From CAZMXS01 sp964570325 (lineage in GTDB: Bacteria; Verrucomicrobiota; Kiritimatiellia; CAIQIC01; CAZMXS01): DNA of 64,000 bases. Location: assembly GCA_964570325.1 (NCBI GenBank), contig CAZMXS010000010.1, positions 1 through 64,000 on the forward strand, in the 5' to 3' direction. Below are positions 28,499-37,320 of this stretch, piece after piece; position 1 is the stretch's first letter; every line of letters begins with the position of its first letter. A program made the translations under genes and the position numbers. A model generated the notes under the pieces. The model had not been told where the DNA came from and ran no database searches. It worked only from the letters and a program-made list of their open reading frames with translations.

Positions 28499-28779
28499 GT
28501 GTATAAGCCGGAAAGAAGGCGACGGGATCGCGGCGAACTGAAGACCGCGCAAAAACTGATCGTGGGCCTGCCGAACCTGAACCACCAACGGGTGACCGCC
28601 GATGCGCTGCATGGTCGGGCGGCCACGGCCCAGGCCAGCGTGGCCCAAGGCGGGGAATATCTGATCCAGGTGAAGGACAATCAGCAAACGGTGCGGGCCT
28701 TGGCGGAGGCCGGGATGGCCGGCCTTCCCTCCTGTTGGCCCAGTTCAAAAAAGAGCATGGGCGTGAAATCCTGAGCTAA
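28499..28779 (+). pseudogene. Decayed ISAs1-like transposase fragment
   Basis: The reading frame from 28499 contains QRVTADALHGRAATAQASVA and GGEYLIQVKDNQQTV, the DDE-core pattern of ISAs1-family transposases. A second frame from about 28732 to the stop at 28779 encodes LLAQFKKEHGREILS, whose EHGR resembles the GHGRIE region that follows in intact proteins, so a frameshift separates them. The N-terminal and C-terminal thirds are missing and no terminal repeats are visible. It fills the gap between the beta-barrel gene and glyQS, and nothing else is recognisable in that 394-bp interval. Confidence 0.7.
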
Positions 28780-28823
28780 TCCGCGCTTGACCGTTACGGC
28801 TCCCTTCATCAGGATGCGCGCCC

Positions 28824-30200
28824 ATGAACACGGAAAAAAAGGCCTTGACGATGGACGCGCTGGCGTCGCTTTGCAAGCGGCGTGGGTTTATTTTCCAGAG
28901 CTCGGAGATCTATGGCGGTATCAACGGTTTCTGGGATTACGGTCCGCTGGGGTGTGAACTCAAACGCAATATCAAGAACGCCTGGTGGAAGGCGATGGTC
29001 CAGGAACGCGAGGATATTGTCGGGCTCGACGCCGCGATCATCATGCATCCCAAGGTCTGGGAGGCGTCGGGGCACTTGGAGGGTTTCACCGACCCGATGG
29101 TGGACTGTAAAAAATGCAAGGGGCGCTGGCGCGCGGACCAACTGCCGGAAACCAAGTGCCCGCATGGCGGGCCGCATGACTATACCGAGGCGCGCAAGTT
29201 CAACCTGATGTTCAAAACGTTTGTCGGCCCGGTTGAGGATGAATCCGCAACCGCCTATCTTCGCCCGGAGACCGCGCAGGGCATCTTTGCGCAGTTCAAC
29301 AACATCCTGAACGTCGCGCGCCAGAAAGTGCCGTTCGGCATCGCGCAGATCGGCAAGGCGTTCCGCAACGAGATCAACCCGCGCAACTACACCTTCCGTT
29401 CGCGCGAGTTCGAGCAGATGGAGCTGGAATTTTTCGTCAAGCCCGGCGCCGACCAGCAATGGCACGAGTACTGGGTTGCCGAACGAATGAAGTGGTACAC
29501 CCGGATCGGCCTGCCGGCCGGCCACCTGCATCAGTATGTTTACCCTAAGGAGGAACTGGCCCATTACGCCAGCGCGTGCGTGGACGTGATGTATGACTTC
29601 CCGTTTGGCACGCAGGAACTCGAGGGCATCGCCGCGCGCGGCGACTTCGACCTGAGCCGGCATGCCCAGTTCAGCGGCAAGTCCATGGAATATTTTGACC
29701 CGGAGACAAACGAGAAATTCGTGCCGCACGTCGTTGAGCCCTCTGCCGGGGTGGATCGGATCGCGCTGGCGGTGCTGTGCGAAGCCTACGCCGTGGAATG
29801 GGTTTCAAAGGACGAGAACGCCACCACCATCATGCCGGCTGAGCCCGGTAAGCAACCCCCGGCCGGCCACGAGGAACGAACGGTTATGCGCTTTGCACCC
29901 TGCATGGCGCCGATCAAGGTGGCGGTCTTCCCGTTGCTGAAGAACAAGCCTGACCTGGTAGCCAAGGCCCGCCTGGTATTTGAGGGCCTGCGCAAGCGCT
30001 GGCCGGCATTCTACGACCAGACCGGCGCAATCGGCCGCCGCTATCGCCGCCAGGACGAGATCGGCACCCCGTTCGGCGTGACCATTGATTTCACGACGCT
30101 CGAAGACGACACCGTCACCCTGCGCGAACGCGATTCAATGCAACAGGTCCGGGTCAAGATCGCGGAATTGCCCGAACGGCTCGCGGCGACACTGGACTGA
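28824..30200 (+). CDS. glyQS: Glycyl-tRNA synthetase, dimeric class II type
   Basis: The enzyme charges tRNA-Gly. The 458-residue protein is the single-chain, eukaryote/archaeal-like bacterial form rather than the alpha2-beta2 form: SSEIYGGINGFWDYGPLGCEL, FKTFVGPVEDESATAYLRPE, TAQGIFAQFNN, motif 2 FRNEINPRNYTFRSREFEQ, and the C-terminal anticodon-binding domain with APIKVAVFPLL and GRRYRRQDEIGTPFGVTID. The length is normal. The ATG at 28824 gives MNTEKKALTMDALASL. The gene stands alone between a transposon remnant and ilvC. Confidence 0.97.
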   Translation: MNTEKKALTMDALASLCKRRGFIFQSSEIYGGINGFWDYGPLGCELKRNIKNAWWKAMVQEREDIVGLDAAIIMHPKVWEASGHLEGFTDPMVDCKKCKGRWRADQLPETKCPHGGPHDYTEARKFNLMFKTFVGPVEDESATAYLRPETAQGIFAQFNNILNVARQKVPFGIAQIGKAFRNEINPRNYTFRSREFEQMELEFFVKPGADQQWHEYWVAERMKWYTRIGLPAGHLHQYVYPKEELAHYASACVDVMYDFPFGTQELEGIAARGDFDLSRHAQFSGKSMEYFDPETNEKFVPHVVEPSAGVDRIALAVLCEAYAVEWVSKDENATTIMPAEPGKQPPAGHEERTVMRFAPCMAPIKVAVFPLLKNKPDLVAKARLVFEGLRKRWPAFYDQTGAIGRRYRRQDEIGTPFGVTIDFTTLEDDTVTLRERDSMQQVRVKIAELPERLAATLD

Positions 30201-30351
30201 GCCGCCAGGCCGGCGGCCATACGCTAAATGGTGCGTCTTAACAAGCGGGCGCGGCCGTCGCGGTCGGCCCGGCGCCCTGATCTTTTGCTTGACCCGGTAT
30301 GCGTGGAAGATTACTGATGGCGCGTTTCGTCAACGGATAAGGAGCATTCAG

Positions 30352-31452
30352 ATGGCTACAATTGATTTTGGCGGCGTGAAAGAAAAAGTGGTGACGCGCA
30401 AAGAGTTTCCCCTCGCGAAGGCGCGCCAGGTTCTGAAGAATGAGGTGATCGCGGTTATCGGCTACGGAGTGCAGGGTCCGGCCCAGTCGCTCAACCTGAA
30501 AGACAACGGCTTCAAGGTGATCATCGGCCAGGCGCCGGAATTTAAGCGCGACTGGGACCGCGCGGTCCGGGACGGCTGGGTACCTGGCAAGACGCTGTTT
30601 GACATCGAGACCGCAGTTCGGAAGGCGACCATCATCCAGGTGCTCGTGTCCGACGCCGCCCAGCGGGCGATCTGGCCGGTCATCAAAAAAAATCTCAAGC
30701 CCGGCGATGCGCTGTATTTTTCGCACGGGTTTTCCATTGTCTTCAAAAAGCAGACGGGCGTGATTCCGCCGCCGGACGTGGACGTGATCATGGTGGCTCC
30801 GAAGGGCTCGGGCACTTCCGTGCGCCGCAATTTCCTGTCGGGCGCAGGCATCAACTCCAGTTATGCGGTGGAGCAGGACGCAACCGGCCGTGCCGAGGAG
30901 CGCTGCCTGGCGCTGGGCATCGGCATCGGCTCGGGCTACCTGTTCCCGACCACCTTTGAGCATGAAGTGCATAGCGACCTGACCGGTGAGCGCGGCGTGC
31001 TGATGGGCTGCCTGGCGGGCGTGATGGAGGCGCAGTACGAAACGCTCCGCAAGAACGGCCACACCCCGAGCGAGGCGTTCAACGAGACGGTCGAGGAACT
31101 TACTCAAAGCCTGATCCGGCTGGTGGATGAGAACGGGATGGACTGGATGTATTCCAACTGTTCGGCCACCGCCCAGCGCGGCGCGTTGGATTGGAAGCCG
31201 CGGTTCCGCAAGGCCGTGCTGCCGGTTTTTGACGCGCTCTACAAGTCGGTCAAGTCGGGCAAGGAGGCCGCGCGCGTGATCGCCGCCTGCGGCCGCAAGG
31301 ATTACCAGCAACAGCTTGGCAAGGAGCTGGCGGCAATCCGCAATTCCGAAATGTGGCGCGCCGGCGCGGCGGTTCGCGCCCTGCGGCCGAAGGAGAAGGC
31401 CCGTGCGATTACCAAGGGCACCAAAGGCGTGGGGGGGCGGCAGGCCAACTGA
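30352..31452 (+). CDS. ilvC: Ketol-acid reductoisomerase
   Basis: IlvC converts acetolactate or acetohydroxybutyrate to dihydroxy acids in branched-chain amino-acid synthesis with NADPH. The 366-residue protein has VIAVIGYGVQGPAQSLNLKD as the Rossmann loop, VIMVAPKGSGTSVRRNFLSG, and the acidic metal-site helices (GERGVLMGCLAGVMEAQYE, AFNETVEELTQSL). The ATG at 30352 has AAGGAG at 30339-30344; the frame is open further upstream across the glyQS end, but nothing there resembles IlvC. A strong hairpin follows the stop at 31479. No other ilv or leu gene is nearby. Confidence 0.97.
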   Translation: MATIDFGGVKEKVVTRKEFPLAKARQVLKNEVIAVIGYGVQGPAQSLNLKDNGFKVIIGQAPEFKRDWDRAVRDGWVPGKTLFDIETAVRKATIIQVLVSDAAQRAIWPVIKKNLKPGDALYFSHGFSIVFKKQTGVIPPPDVDVIMVAPKGSGTSVRRNFLSGAGINSSYAVEQDATGRAEERCLALGIGIGSGYLFPTTFEHEVHSDLTGERGVLMGCLAGVMEAQYETLRKNGHTPSEAFNETVEELTQSLIRLVDENGMDWMYSNCSATAQRGALDWKPRFRKAVLPVFDALYKSVKSGKEAARVIAACGRKDYQQQLGKELAAIRNSEMWRAGAAVRALRPKEKARAITKGTKGVGGRQAN

Positions 31453-31478
31453 TTGATGGGTGGAACAATCGGGTTTGC

Positions 31479-31507
31479 GCAAACGGGGGCCATAGGCCCC
31501 CGTTTGC
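31479..31507 (+). terminator. Rho-independent-type terminator after ilvC
   Basis: A perfect 13-bp stem (GCAAACGGGGGCC at 31479-31491 pairing with 31495-31507) closes an ATA loop and is followed by CTTGTAGTAGTTT. The U-run is weak, but the stem is the strongest hairpin seen in the window. Confidence 0.8.
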
Positions 31508-31578
31508 CTTGTAGTAGTTTCAACGGACCGAGGAGGCGGTTTTTTTCCTTTGCCAAGGGGGCGCTTTACGTAAGAATA

Positions 31579-31595
31579 ACAACATTGATTGTTGT
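31579..31595. repeat. Small dyad ACAACA-N5-TGTTGT before the beta-barrel gene
   Basis: The dyad lies 3 bp before the AGGAGGA ribosome-binding site of the next gene. It could be a short mRNA hairpin or an operator; it is too small to decide. Confidence 0.35.
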
Positions 31596-31611
31596 ATAGG
31601 AGGATCAGCAA

Positions 31612-32190
31612 ATGAAGAGATGGATTCCTGTCCTGGCCGCGGTCCTGCTGGCATTCCCGGTTTTCGCGAGCGAAGTGCAGACGCTGATTGACGATACCGA
31701 CCAGTGGTGGTTCTACTTCAAGCCGGAGTTCAAACTTACGCGCATCGAGGATACCACCTCTGAAATTGTCGGCTTCTCTGCGGGGCCGGCGCTTAACCAT
31801 GAGTTCTACTGCGGGGTCGGCGGCTACGCGCTGGTGAACTCGGTGGAAGCGGACGGGTCGGACTATGGCAAACTGCGGGCCTTCGACCTCTGGTATGTCG
31901 GACTGGCCCTGGATTACACCTTCCTCAGCACCAAGATCGTGCATCCCTCCGCCAGCTTGCTGATCGGCGGCGGCGCCATCAATGTCCAAGACAGTTGGGA
32001 TGACGGGAACAGCGGTCTGTTTGTCGTCGAACCGGGCCTCAATTTGATGCTGAACATCAGCGAGACCGTTGAGTTGGGTGTGGGCGGCACCTATCGCTTC
32101 ATGAACGGTTCCGACTCCGACGCCTTCAAAAACTCGGACATCAGCGGCTGGGGCGGCAACCTTTTCCTGCGCTGGACTGAGATGCCCTGA
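31612..32190 (+). CDS. Small outer-membrane beta-barrel protein
   Basis: The 192-residue protein has a clear signal peptide (MKRWIPVLAAVLLAFPVFAS) and alternating strands typical of an eight-stranded OmpA/OmpW-like barrel (WWFYFKPEFKLTRIED, EFYCGVGGYALVNSVEA, DLWYVGLALDYTFL, SASLLIGGGAINV, TVELGVGGTYRFMNG, GWGGNLFLRWTEM). I cannot assign a specific family. The ATG at 31612 has an excellent AGGAGGA site at 31598-31604. It is transcribed alone; the ilvC terminator lies upstream and the convergent rsmA gene ends 7 bp downstream. Confidence 0.75.
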   Translation: MKRWIPVLAAVLLAFPVFASEVQTLIDDTDQWWFYFKPEFKLTRIEDTTSEIVGFSAGPALNHEFYCGVGGYALVNSVEADGSDYGKLRAFDLWYVGLALDYTFLSTKIVHPSASLLIGGGAINVQDSWDDGNSGLFVVEPGLNLMLNISETVELGVGGTYRFMNGSDSDAFKNSDISGWGGNLFLRWTEMP

Positions 32191-32196
32191 CCGATA

Positions 32197-33048
32197 TCAA
32201 GCTGGAACCGCAAGCCGGGACAGTGCCAGCCACTGTTCCGGCTTGATGTTTTCTGGCCGGTCGGCAGGCCGGATGCCGACCGGCTCCAGCAGCCGTTCGA
32301 CGGCGGCGCCGGCCTGGCCAAGCGCGCCGGGCGCGCGCCGAACGGCCGCGCGCATCTGTTTGCGCCGCTGCGCGAAACAATGCTTCAGCAGATCGCACAG
32401 GGCGCGCATTTCGGCGGCGGTGGGCAGCGCGCCGGCGTGTCTGTCCAGGGTGACTATGGCGGAGGTGACTTCCGGCGGCGGCAGGAAACAAGTGGGGCTG
32501 ATGTCCTTCAGGCGGGCCACGCTGTAGCGGACCTGGCACAAGATACCCAGCAGTCCATAATCCTTGCCGCCGGGCGCCGCGTTCAGCCGCTGAGCGACCT
32601 CCTTCTGGACCGTCACGACGATCTTTTCCAGCGGCCGTTCCCAGAGCATCAGCTCGACCAGCAGGCGACTGGCAATGGAATAGGGCAGGTTGGCGACCAG
32701 TTTGTTCACGCCGCGGCCGGCCAAGTCAGCCTCGTTCAGCGCCAAAATATCGGCCCGGATCAATTCAATGCGCGACGTATCCGCCCAGTTTTTTTCCAAC
32801 CATTGGAAAAGCCGCGTGTCTTTTTCGACGGCGACGATCCGGTTTGCTTCTTGCGCCAGCCCCTCGGTCAACACACCCAGGCCGGGCCCGACCTCCAACA
32901 CCGTGTCGGCCGGCGCCAGGCGCGCCGCCTGGATGATGATTTGCCGGACATTGGCATCAATCAGAAAATTCTGGCCGAGCACCTTGCTGGGGTGAAAATC
33001 CAGTTGCGCCAGCAACGCGCGGACCTCCGATGGGCGGGTCAGGTTCAT
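32197..33048 (-). CDS. rsmA: 16S rRNA A1518/A1519 dimethyltransferase
   Basis: RsmA (KsgA) dimethylates two adjacent adenosines near the 3' end of 16S rRNA during ribosome maturation. The 283-residue protein has KVLGQNFLIDANV, the SAM motif VLEVGPGLGVLTEGL, the catalytic NLPY in VANLPYSIASRL and the C-terminal FAQRRKQMRAA. The ATG at 33048 overlaps the pdxA stop as ATGA, which favours it over a GTG at 33057. The surA-pdxA-rsmA order is the same as in enterobacteria. A single CCAACCATTGG palindrome-like sequence inside the gene (32796-32806) is most likely chance. Confidence 0.96.
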   Translation of the reverse strand: MNLTRPSEVRALLAQLDFHPSKVLGQNFLIDANVRQIIIQAARLAPADTVLEVGPGLGVLTEGLAQEANRIVAVEKDTRLFQWLEKNWADTSRIELIRADILALNEADLAGRGVNKLVANLPYSIASRLLVELMLWERPLEKIVVTVQKEVAQRLNAAPGGKDYGLLGILCQVRYSVARLKDISPTCFLPPPEVTSAIVTLDRHAGALPTAAEMRALCDLLKHCFAQRRKQMRAAVRRAPGALGQAGAAVERLLEPVGIRPADRPENIKPEQWLALSRLAVPA

Positions 33049-34049
33049 CCGGACCACGGATTCCGGCGGCGGATTAGTTTATCCGCCCACCGGATGGCCG
33101 CCAGCATGCTCGCGGGATTGGCGCGGCCGCGGCCGGCAATGTCATAGGCCGTGCCGTGATCGGGTGAAGTGCGCACGATCGGCAGGCCGAGCGTCACATT
33201 AACGCCGGTCTCGAAGGCGAGCATCTTGAGCGGGGCCAGCCCTTGATCGTGGTACATTGCGATCACCGCATCGAATTGTCCGCGCACGGCCTGATGAAAG
33301 ATCACATCGGCCGGAATCGGGCCGCGGACGTCGCAACCCTGCCGGCGCGCCGCGCGGACGGCGGGCGCGATTTTCTCGATTTCCTCGCGCCCCAGCAGGC
33401 CGCCATCGCCGGCGTGCGGATTGAGCCCGCAAACGCCGATCCGCGCGGCCCGGCAGCCGAGCCACGGCAAGCCTTCCGCCGCCAGTTCGATGGCCGCCAG
33501 GATATTCGCGCGCGTCAGGGCGGCGGCCACCCGCGCGAGCGGGAGATGCCGCGTCACCAGAATCACGCGCAGCGGTCCGCCGAAGAGCAGCATGGCGAAG
33601 CGTCGCGCGCCGGTGAGCGCGGCAAGGAACTCCGTATGACCGGGATATGGCACGCCGGCTTTTTGAAATCCTTCCTTTGAAATCGGCGCGGTGACCAGCG
33701 CGTCGAGCCGACCCGCGCGGCAGGCGCCGACGGCGGCGTCAATCCAGGCGGCGGCAGCCCGGCCGGCATCGGCATACGCGCGGCCGGGCCGGAGGGTTGG
33801 GGTCAATGCCGGCGCCGGATCCCAGACCGCTACGGGATCGGTCGGCCGCGGCACACGTTCGGGGGACCAGGCGCCGGGGAACGGCTGGCGCAACCGACGG
33901 CACCACTCCCGTAGAATGGGGGCCGAACCCACCAGCACGAGTTGCGCCGACGATTCGCGGCGAAACAGACCGATCGCGCGCAGGGCGATCTCGGGGCCGA
34001 TGCCGTTGACATCGCCGAGCGTGATGCCAATCCGGGGCGGGCGATTCAT
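33045..34049 (-). CDS. pdxA: 4-hydroxythreonine-4-phosphate dehydrogenase
   Basis: PdxA oxidises 4-phosphohydroxy-L-threonine on the route to pyridoxal phosphate made with PdxJ. The 334-residue protein starts RIGITLGDVNGIGPEI, then has ALVTAPISKEGF, the metal-binding histidine in YPGHTEFLAALTG, a second in IAMYHDQGLAPLKML and FETGVNVTLGLPIVRTSPDHG near the C-terminus. The length is typical. It overlaps both neighbours by 4 bp (surA-like upstream, rsmA downstream), so the three genes form a tight operon. Confidence 0.96.
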   Translation of the reverse strand: MNRPPRIGITLGDVNGIGPEIALRAIGLFRRESSAQLVLVGSAPILREWCRRLRQPFPGAWSPERVPRPTDPVAVWDPAPALTPTLRPGRAYADAGRAAAAWIDAAVGACRAGRLDALVTAPISKEGFQKAGVPYPGHTEFLAALTGARRFAMLLFGGPLRVILVTRHLPLARVAAALTRANILAAIELAAEGLPWLGCRAARIGVCGLNPHAGDGGLLGREEIEKIAPAVRAARRQGCDVRGPIPADVIFHQAVRGQFDAVIAMYHDQGLAPLKMLAFETGVNVTLGLPIVRTSPDHGTAYDIAGRGRANPASMLAAIRWADKLIRRRNPWSG

Positions 34050-35062
34050 GGCGTCCGGCCGCTCGGCGGCTCGATGGGGAAAATGCGCACGAAATGCTTG
34101 TTACGCAGGCGGGCCATCCAGGCGTCGTAGAGGCGGGACCCCTCATCATTGCGCAGTTGGGTCTCGATTTCGTCGCGAACCTGTTCAAACGGCTGAACGG
34201 AGGCGTTCTTCCGCGCTTCAACCTGAACCAGATAGAAATCTTCGGCAGACTCGATCACCGGACTGATCTGTCCCGGCGCCAGGCCGGCGATGGCCGCGCG
34301 GATTTCCGTTTTCAGTGCGGTCGGCTCGAGCCAGCCCATATCGCCGCCCTGCGCGGCCTTTGGCCCCTCGGAAACTTCCTTGGCCACGACGGAGAAACTC
34401 TCCCCGTCCAGCAGTCGTTCCCGGATCTCCTCCGCCTCGCGGCGCTTGACGCGTTCGTCGTTTGCGCTCACGCCTTTACCGATGACGATCATGCGGAGCT
34501 TGACCTGTTCGGGCACGCGGTATTTATCCAGGTTGCCGTCGTAAACGGCGCGGATCTCGTTGGGCGTGATGGCGATCCGGTCATTGACCTCCTTGCGCCG
34601 GAGAATCATGACCACCAATCGGTCCTTCATTTCCGCGCGCCAGTCCGCCAGGGTCATGCGGGATTCCGCCAGGGCGTCGAGAAATGCCGCCTGGTTATTG
34701 TTGAAACGGTCGTGAATAATCTCGTTGATATGGTCATCCACGGCGCGGTCAGGCAGATTGCCGCCGGATTTGGCGAAATCCTCGAGGATCAGCGCCCGAT
34801 CAATTAACGCGTTAAGCGCGTTGGTGAAGGCCGCTTCGAGTTTGGAATCGAGCTCCCGGCCGGAGTAGGTGTCGCGCAACTGCTGCTCGACCGGCTGGAA
34901 CACTTCCAACACATCGCCGATGGTGATGACGCGGGCGTTGACCAAAGCCGCGAAACTGTCAATCGGGATGGCGCGATAACGGGGTTCGGCCCGGCCGGCC
35001 GGCGCCGCCAGCAGCCCCGCCAGCAACAGGATGGAAAGACGTTTCAACATACCGCTAATCAT
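34046..35062 (-). CDS. SurA-like periplasmic peptidyl-prolyl isomerase/chaperone
   Basis: The protein has a signal peptide (MLKRLSILLLAGLLAAPAG), a SurA-type N-terminal helical domain (IDSFAALVNARVITIGDV, ALNALIDRALILEDFAK) and one parvulin domain near the C-terminus (VKLRMIVIGKGV, SEGPKAAQGGDMGWLEP, GQISPVIESAEDFYLVQVEA). It should help outer-membrane proteins fold. SurA of E. coli has two parvulin domains; here only one is seen. The reading frame runs open upstream to 35941, but that part is an Arg-rich shadow of the next gene. Starts at 35062 or 35050 both keep the signal peptide; I use 35062 (338 residues). Its place before pdxA-rsmA supports the SurA assignment. Confidence 0.85.
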   Translation of the reverse strand: MISGMLKRLSILLLAGLLAAPAGRAEPRYRAIPIDSFAALVNARVITIGDVLEVFQPVEQQLRDTYSGRELDSKLEAAFTNALNALIDRALILEDFAKSGGNLPDRAVDDHINEIIHDRFNNNQAAFLDALAESRMTLADWRAEMKDRLVVMILRRKEVNDRIAITPNEIRAVYDGNLDKYRVPEQVKLRMIVIGKGVSANDERVKRREAEEIRERLLDGESFSVVAKEVSEGPKAAQGGDMGWLEPTALKTEIRAAIAGLAPGQISPVIESAEDFYLVQVEARKNASVQPFEQVRDEIETQLRNDEGSRLYDAWMARLRNKHFVRIFPIEPPSGRTP

Positions 35063-35121
35063 GCGCTTTTTTCGGGCGAAATATGGCAGATGCCAGCGCG
35101 GCGCGCAACGGGTTTGTGCAA

Positions 35122-35850
35122 TCACCAAACGCAGGCCAGCGCGCGGCCGGGGAGCGCCAGCGAGGAGCCCGGGCGGGCGCTTTGGATTTCGACGAAGACA
35201 TCGTCCGCCCAAACTGTTTGTCGCGCGGTGATGTGTTGGGCGGCGAGCACCAGCGACACGCGCATGGCCACCGCGCCCGGCGGCGCGCGATCGGTGCCTT
35301 CCACCAAGTGCCAGGTATCCGGTCCATAACCGGCGGCGGGATTGAACGGCGGGCCGAGGTAGATGTGCATGGGATAGAGGTTGCGCGCGGCGGCGTCGGT
35401 GTAATATTCGATTCGGAGTTGGGCGGTCACCGCGCTGTCGGCCAAGGGGTGAATGGACGAGCTGAAGTACAACCAGGCCCCGATTCGCACTTTGCGCCCC
35501 GCGCGGCAGGGATAGACCTGCGAAACCGCGGCCCAAGCCACTGCCGTGGGGTCCGTGCCCAGATTCCAGACGTCCAGCCGGACGGCGCGCGCGCCGCTGC
35601 GCGCGAAATCGCTCGCGCCGGTGGTGACCAGCGCGGCCGCGCCGGCGCCTCCGCGCATGCCGCCGGCCTGCGGTTTTTCCCAGCCGGCGGGGGGCATGCG
35701 CTCGAAATTGATCAGCGTCTGCTGGGCGCGCACGTATAAGCCGACGGCGCCGGCAATCAAGGCCAGCGCCAGGACCAGCGCGCGTCGGCGACGGCCCCGT
35801 GGCCGACCGGATGGTGTTCTGCAACAGGTTGCCATGGGACGGATATCCAT
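35122..35850 (-). CDS. Membrane-anchored or exported protein, possibly carbohydrate-binding-like
   Basis: The 242-residue protein has a basic N-terminus (RPRGRRRR) and a hydrophobic segment (ALVLALALIAGAVGLYV) acting as anchor or signal. The following region has a beta-sandwich-like pattern: INFERMPPAGWEKPQ, SDFARSGARAVRLDVWN, VRIGAWLYFSSS, WHLVEGTDRAPPGAVAMRVSL and VWADDVFVEIQ, which recalls CBM-like discoidin/jelly-roll domains that bind glycans. I do not recognise a named family. A second Met at 35835 is an equally good start. It precedes the surA-like gene by 59 bp on the same strand and may be co-transcribed with it. Confidence 0.6.
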   Translation of the reverse strand: MDIRPMATCCRTPSGRPRGRRRRALVLALALIAGAVGLYVRAQQTLINFERMPPAGWEKPQAGGMRGGAGAAALVTTGASDFARSGARAVRLDVWNLGTDPTAVAWAAVSQVYPCRAGRKVRIGAWLYFSSSIHPLADSAVTAQLRIEYYTDAAARNLYPMHIYLGPPFNPAAGYGPDTWHLVEGTDRAPPGAVAMRVSLVLAAQHITARQTVWADDVFVEIQSARPGSSLALPGRALACVW

Positions 35851-35943
35851 TTCCGCCGGTTGTGGATAATGGCGCTCCGGCGGGCCTTGCCAAGCCTTTT
35901 TCTTCAGGCCGATTGATGCATCCGTAATGGCCCCAGCCCAAGA

Positions 35944-37281
35944 TCAGCCGGGAATGGCTGACTTTTGGGGTTCCGTTGTATCCGGATGGGTGGATTGATG
36001 CGGCACAGGCTCAAAGATGGAACCTTCGAATCCCGTCCGGCGCAGATGCCGTTTCCAGAGCAGCGCGAGACCGCCCCGGGCGGTTTCGCGGTAGGCGCTC
36101 TGCAGATCGTGGCCCGTTCGGCGCATCACCTCAATGACATCGTCGAAGCTGACCAGGTGGCGGCCATCGGTCAGCACGGCGAAAGTGGCGCACTCAAAGG
36201 CGCGCAGACACCCGGCCAGGTTGCGCTCAATGCAGGGGATCTGCACATACCCTTCAATCGGATCGCAGGTAAGGCCGAGGTGGTGTTCCATCGCGATCTC
36301 GGCGGCGTATTCGATCTGGTGCAGCGAGCCGTCGAGAATCTGCGCGCCCGCCGCCGCCGCCATTGAGCAGGCCGAGCCGACTTCCGCCTGGCAACCGGCC
36401 TCGGCGCCCGAGATGGAAGCGTTGGCGCGGATTACCGAACCGAACAGCCCGGCGGTCGCCAATGCGCGCAGCAAAACCGATTCGGGGGTTTGCTTCACGG
36501 TCGCGAAATAGTAAAGCAGGCCCGGCACGATGCCGGCCGAGCCGCATGTTGGGGCGGTGACTACCGCGCTGCCGTTGGCATTTTCCTCGGCTACCGCCAG
36601 CGCATAGGCGGAAATCAGCGCGAGGTCGCGCTGGGGTGTTTCCAAGTGGCGGGCGCGCAGGGCCGTGGCCGGCGCGCGGCGCGCCAGTTCCAAGGCGCCG
36701 GGCAACAGGATCTGCCGGCTGTTCAGGCCGCGGTCCACGCTTTCGCGCATCGCGCGCCAGATCATCTGGAGCCGCGGCCAGAGGTCCGTTTCCATCCGTT
36801 CGACCAGTTGCCAAAGGGCCAGTTTTTCGGTTTGGCAAAGCGCGATGGCATCGGCGATGCTGCGGATAGGGTATTGGATGCCGGCGCCGGTGGACACCGA
36901 TCCCTGTTCGTCCGCCACATTACCGCCGCCGACGCTGTACGCCGTCCATTCGGCCAGCAAACGCCCTTGGGCATCCAGCGCCTCGAACTTCATGGTATTG
37001 GGATGGCGCAGGGTTGGGGTGGTCGTGTCCCAGATGAACTCGCAGGGCGCGGGCGCCAGCGCCCCGGCAATAGCCAGGTCGGTCAGGTGGCCGCGGCCAG
37101 TGGCCGCGAGACTGCCATAAAGGGTGACCCGTACGCGGGCCGGCTGACCGGTCAGGCGGGTGGCGAAATGCCGCGCGGCCAGCGCCGGGCCCATGCTATG
37201 GGAGCTCGATGGCCCGACGCCGATCTTAAAGGTTTCGAAGATCGAACCGATGGTTTGCGTGTTGCTCATGCGCACCCGCAT
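35944..37281 (-). CDS. sdaA: L-serine ammonia-lyase, iron-sulphur dependent, single chain
   Basis: The enzyme deaminates L-serine to pyruvate using a 4Fe-4S cluster. The 445-residue protein starts SIFETFKIGVGPSSSHSMGP, the beta-domain signature, and carries the alpha-domain cysteines in APTCGSAGIVPG and in GAEAGCQAEVGSACSMAAAA, plus GLTCDPIEGYVQIPCIERN. Both halves are in one chain, as in E. coli SdaA. Starts at 37281 or 37269 are possible. It is transcribed away from the CheW gene, and only 39 bp separate the two start codons, so their promoters must overlap or lie elsewhere. Confidence 0.96.
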   Translation of the reverse strand: MRVRMSNTQTIGSIFETFKIGVGPSSSHSMGPALAARHFATRLTGQPARVRVTLYGSLAATGRGHLTDLAIAGALAPAPCEFIWDTTTPTLRHPNTMKFEALDAQGRLLAEWTAYSVGGGNVADEQGSVSTGAGIQYPIRSIADAIALCQTEKLALWQLVERMETDLWPRLQMIWRAMRESVDRGLNSRQILLPGALELARRAPATALRARHLETPQRDLALISAYALAVAEENANGSAVVTAPTCGSAGIVPGLLYYFATVKQTPESVLLRALATAGLFGSVIRANASISGAEAGCQAEVGSACSMAAAAGAQILDGSLHQIEYAAEIAMEHHLGLTCDPIEGYVQIPCIERNLAGCLRAFECATFAVLTDGRHLVSFDDVIEVMRRTGHDLQSAYRETARGGLALLWKRHLRRTGFEGSIFEPVPHQSTHPDTTEPQKSAIPG

Positions 37282-37320
37282 AATGTATTGATTAGTCCGG
37301 CAGAACGAAAGACTGATTCC

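Noticed and set aside
32796..32806. Single CCAACCATTGG palindrome inside rsmA
   Set aside because: It lacks a partner 31 bp away, is imperfect, and encodes ordinary RsmA residues, so it is probably chance.
35063..35941. Long N-terminal extension of the SurA-like gene
   Set aside because: The extension is Arg/Pro-rich and lies in another frame of the gene at 35122-35850. A normal signal peptide begins at 35062 or 35050.
36490..37320. Open frame upstream of the CheW gene, giving a 431-residue protein
   Set aside because: It is antisense to sdaA, whose product matches a known enzyme along its length; CheW similarity begins at the ATG at 37321.
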